Shown here: positions 56,139 through 56,269 of the stretch, piece by piece
Numbering within the stretch: the first letter of the stretch is position 1
How the letters are laid out: the number at the start of each line of letters is the position of its first letter
Source: an uncultured Gammaproteobacteria bacterium
GTDB taxonomy: Bacteria; Pseudomonadota; Gammaproteobacteria; Nitrosococcales; Methylophagaceae
NCBI GenBank assembly: GCA_905479075.1
Contig: CAJQLA010000013.1
Coordinates: 1 to 56,269, forward strand
Direction: 5' to 3'
DNA length: 56,269 nucleotides
Program-made: the position numbers and the translations under genes
The notes under the pieces: generated by a model
Told to the model about the DNA's origin: nothing
The model's input: the letters and a program-made list of their open reading frames with translations, nothing else
Database searches by the model: none

Positions 56139-56269
56139 TTAATGACATTGACCATCTAAACGGAAAGGATCGACGGCAGTTAAACCCCACCAGCCTTTAC
56201 TATTTTGATAATTACCTTGCCGAACTTCAAAGTGTAAATGAACGCCATTAGCACCAGTACCAGTCTCGC
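56139..56269 (-). CDS. M23-family metallopeptidase, C-terminal end (runs off the window)
   Basis: The last 42 codons of a minus-strand gene entering from the right edge. The translated tail reads TGTGANGVHLHFEVRQG, carrying the H-x-H zinc motif of LytM/M23 peptidases, and ends AVDPFRLDGQCH, as in proteins such as NlpD/EnvC-type hydrolases or exported endopeptidases. The 5' part is outside the window, so domains upstream cannot be seen. A plus-strand frame across this region is its shadow. Confidence 0.85.
   Translation of the reverse strand, partial: ETGTGANGVHLHFEVRQGNYQNSKGWWGLTAVDPFRLDGQCH

Noticed and set aside
55997..56251. Plus-strand 84-codon frame at the right edge
   Set aside because: The minus strand of the same stretch encodes an M23 peptidase C-terminus with HLHFEVR; the plus frame has no ribosome site and low-complexity Lys-rich content.

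Overview
The window is a chromosomal segment of an AT-rich gammaproteobacterium (G+C about 40% by eye). The lineage call rests on gene content and order. The nudJ-mnmA-hflD block with rluE upstream and purB nearby matches the E. coli arrangement. Hda, SlyD, YajD, YpfJ, AcnB and a homodimeric AceE are typical of the class. The purN-purM region facing a phosphatidyltransferase-PerM-Hda operon, the RpfE-recJ pair and a Na+-pumping oxaloacetate decarboxylase suggest a Methylophaga/Cycloclasticus/Piscirickettsiaceae-like marine bacterium. That genus-level guess is weak. I found no rRNA, tRNA, CRISPR array, prophage, IS element or origin. No gene-free stretch exceeds 300 bases.

Layout. 1-6043: pyruvate dehydrogenase operon aceE (5' truncated), aceF, and an lpdA with two N-terminal lipoyl domains. 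6133-9264: orphan adenine methylase, argG and a diguanylate cyclase. 9257-12543 (minus): a tightly packed purB operon with a PLD-like protein, a stand-alone secretin-N-like protein and a nitroreductase. 12638-18711: acnB, a FetB-like permease, then hflD-mnmA-nudJ-rluE on the minus strand, with a 140-nt rluE/nudJ overlap. 18777-23442: a tiny ORF coupled to slyD, a mutarotase, then the minus-strand genes purM-purN-DUF3108-nudF. 23509-28699: a small secreted ORF, CDP-alcohol phosphatidyltransferase, PerM, Hda, RpfE-like and RecJ, mostly overlapping. 28855-36808: ppiC, cupin, DMT exporter, S4 protein, yajD, oadGAB and an RNase J-like enzyme.

The right third is more accessory. 36862-38457: a flavoprotein and a PilZ protein behind a leader with pseudoknot-ordered repeats. 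38487-43696: small envelope and periplasmic genes, including two paralogous LEA2/WHy proteins flanking a rhodanese, a small helical protein and YpfJ. 43892-48681: ferredoxin-NADP reductase, DNA glycosylase, methyltransferase, an Arg-rich protein, a CNNM/CBS protein and dienelactone hydrolase. 48896-51272: a degenerate membrane rhodanese and a divergent DUF1326/DUF2182 pair around a Fur-box-like palindrome, followed by a His/Asp-rich secreted protein. 51356-54783: a LysR-controlled redox cluster (AhpD-like, PNPOx-flavin reductase fusion, SnoaL-like). 54792-56269: a 7-bp tandem repeat, TfoX-N, a GEEISWGQ membrane protein, and the 3' end of an M23 peptidase gene running off the right edge.

The best candidates for undescribed biology are the palindrome-linked DUF1326/DUF2182/His-rich locus, the LysR redox cluster, the LEA2 cluster, and the purB-coupled secretin-N protein. 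No single complete, clearly novel system is evident. All functional statements are from sequence reading and family knowledge; no search was run.
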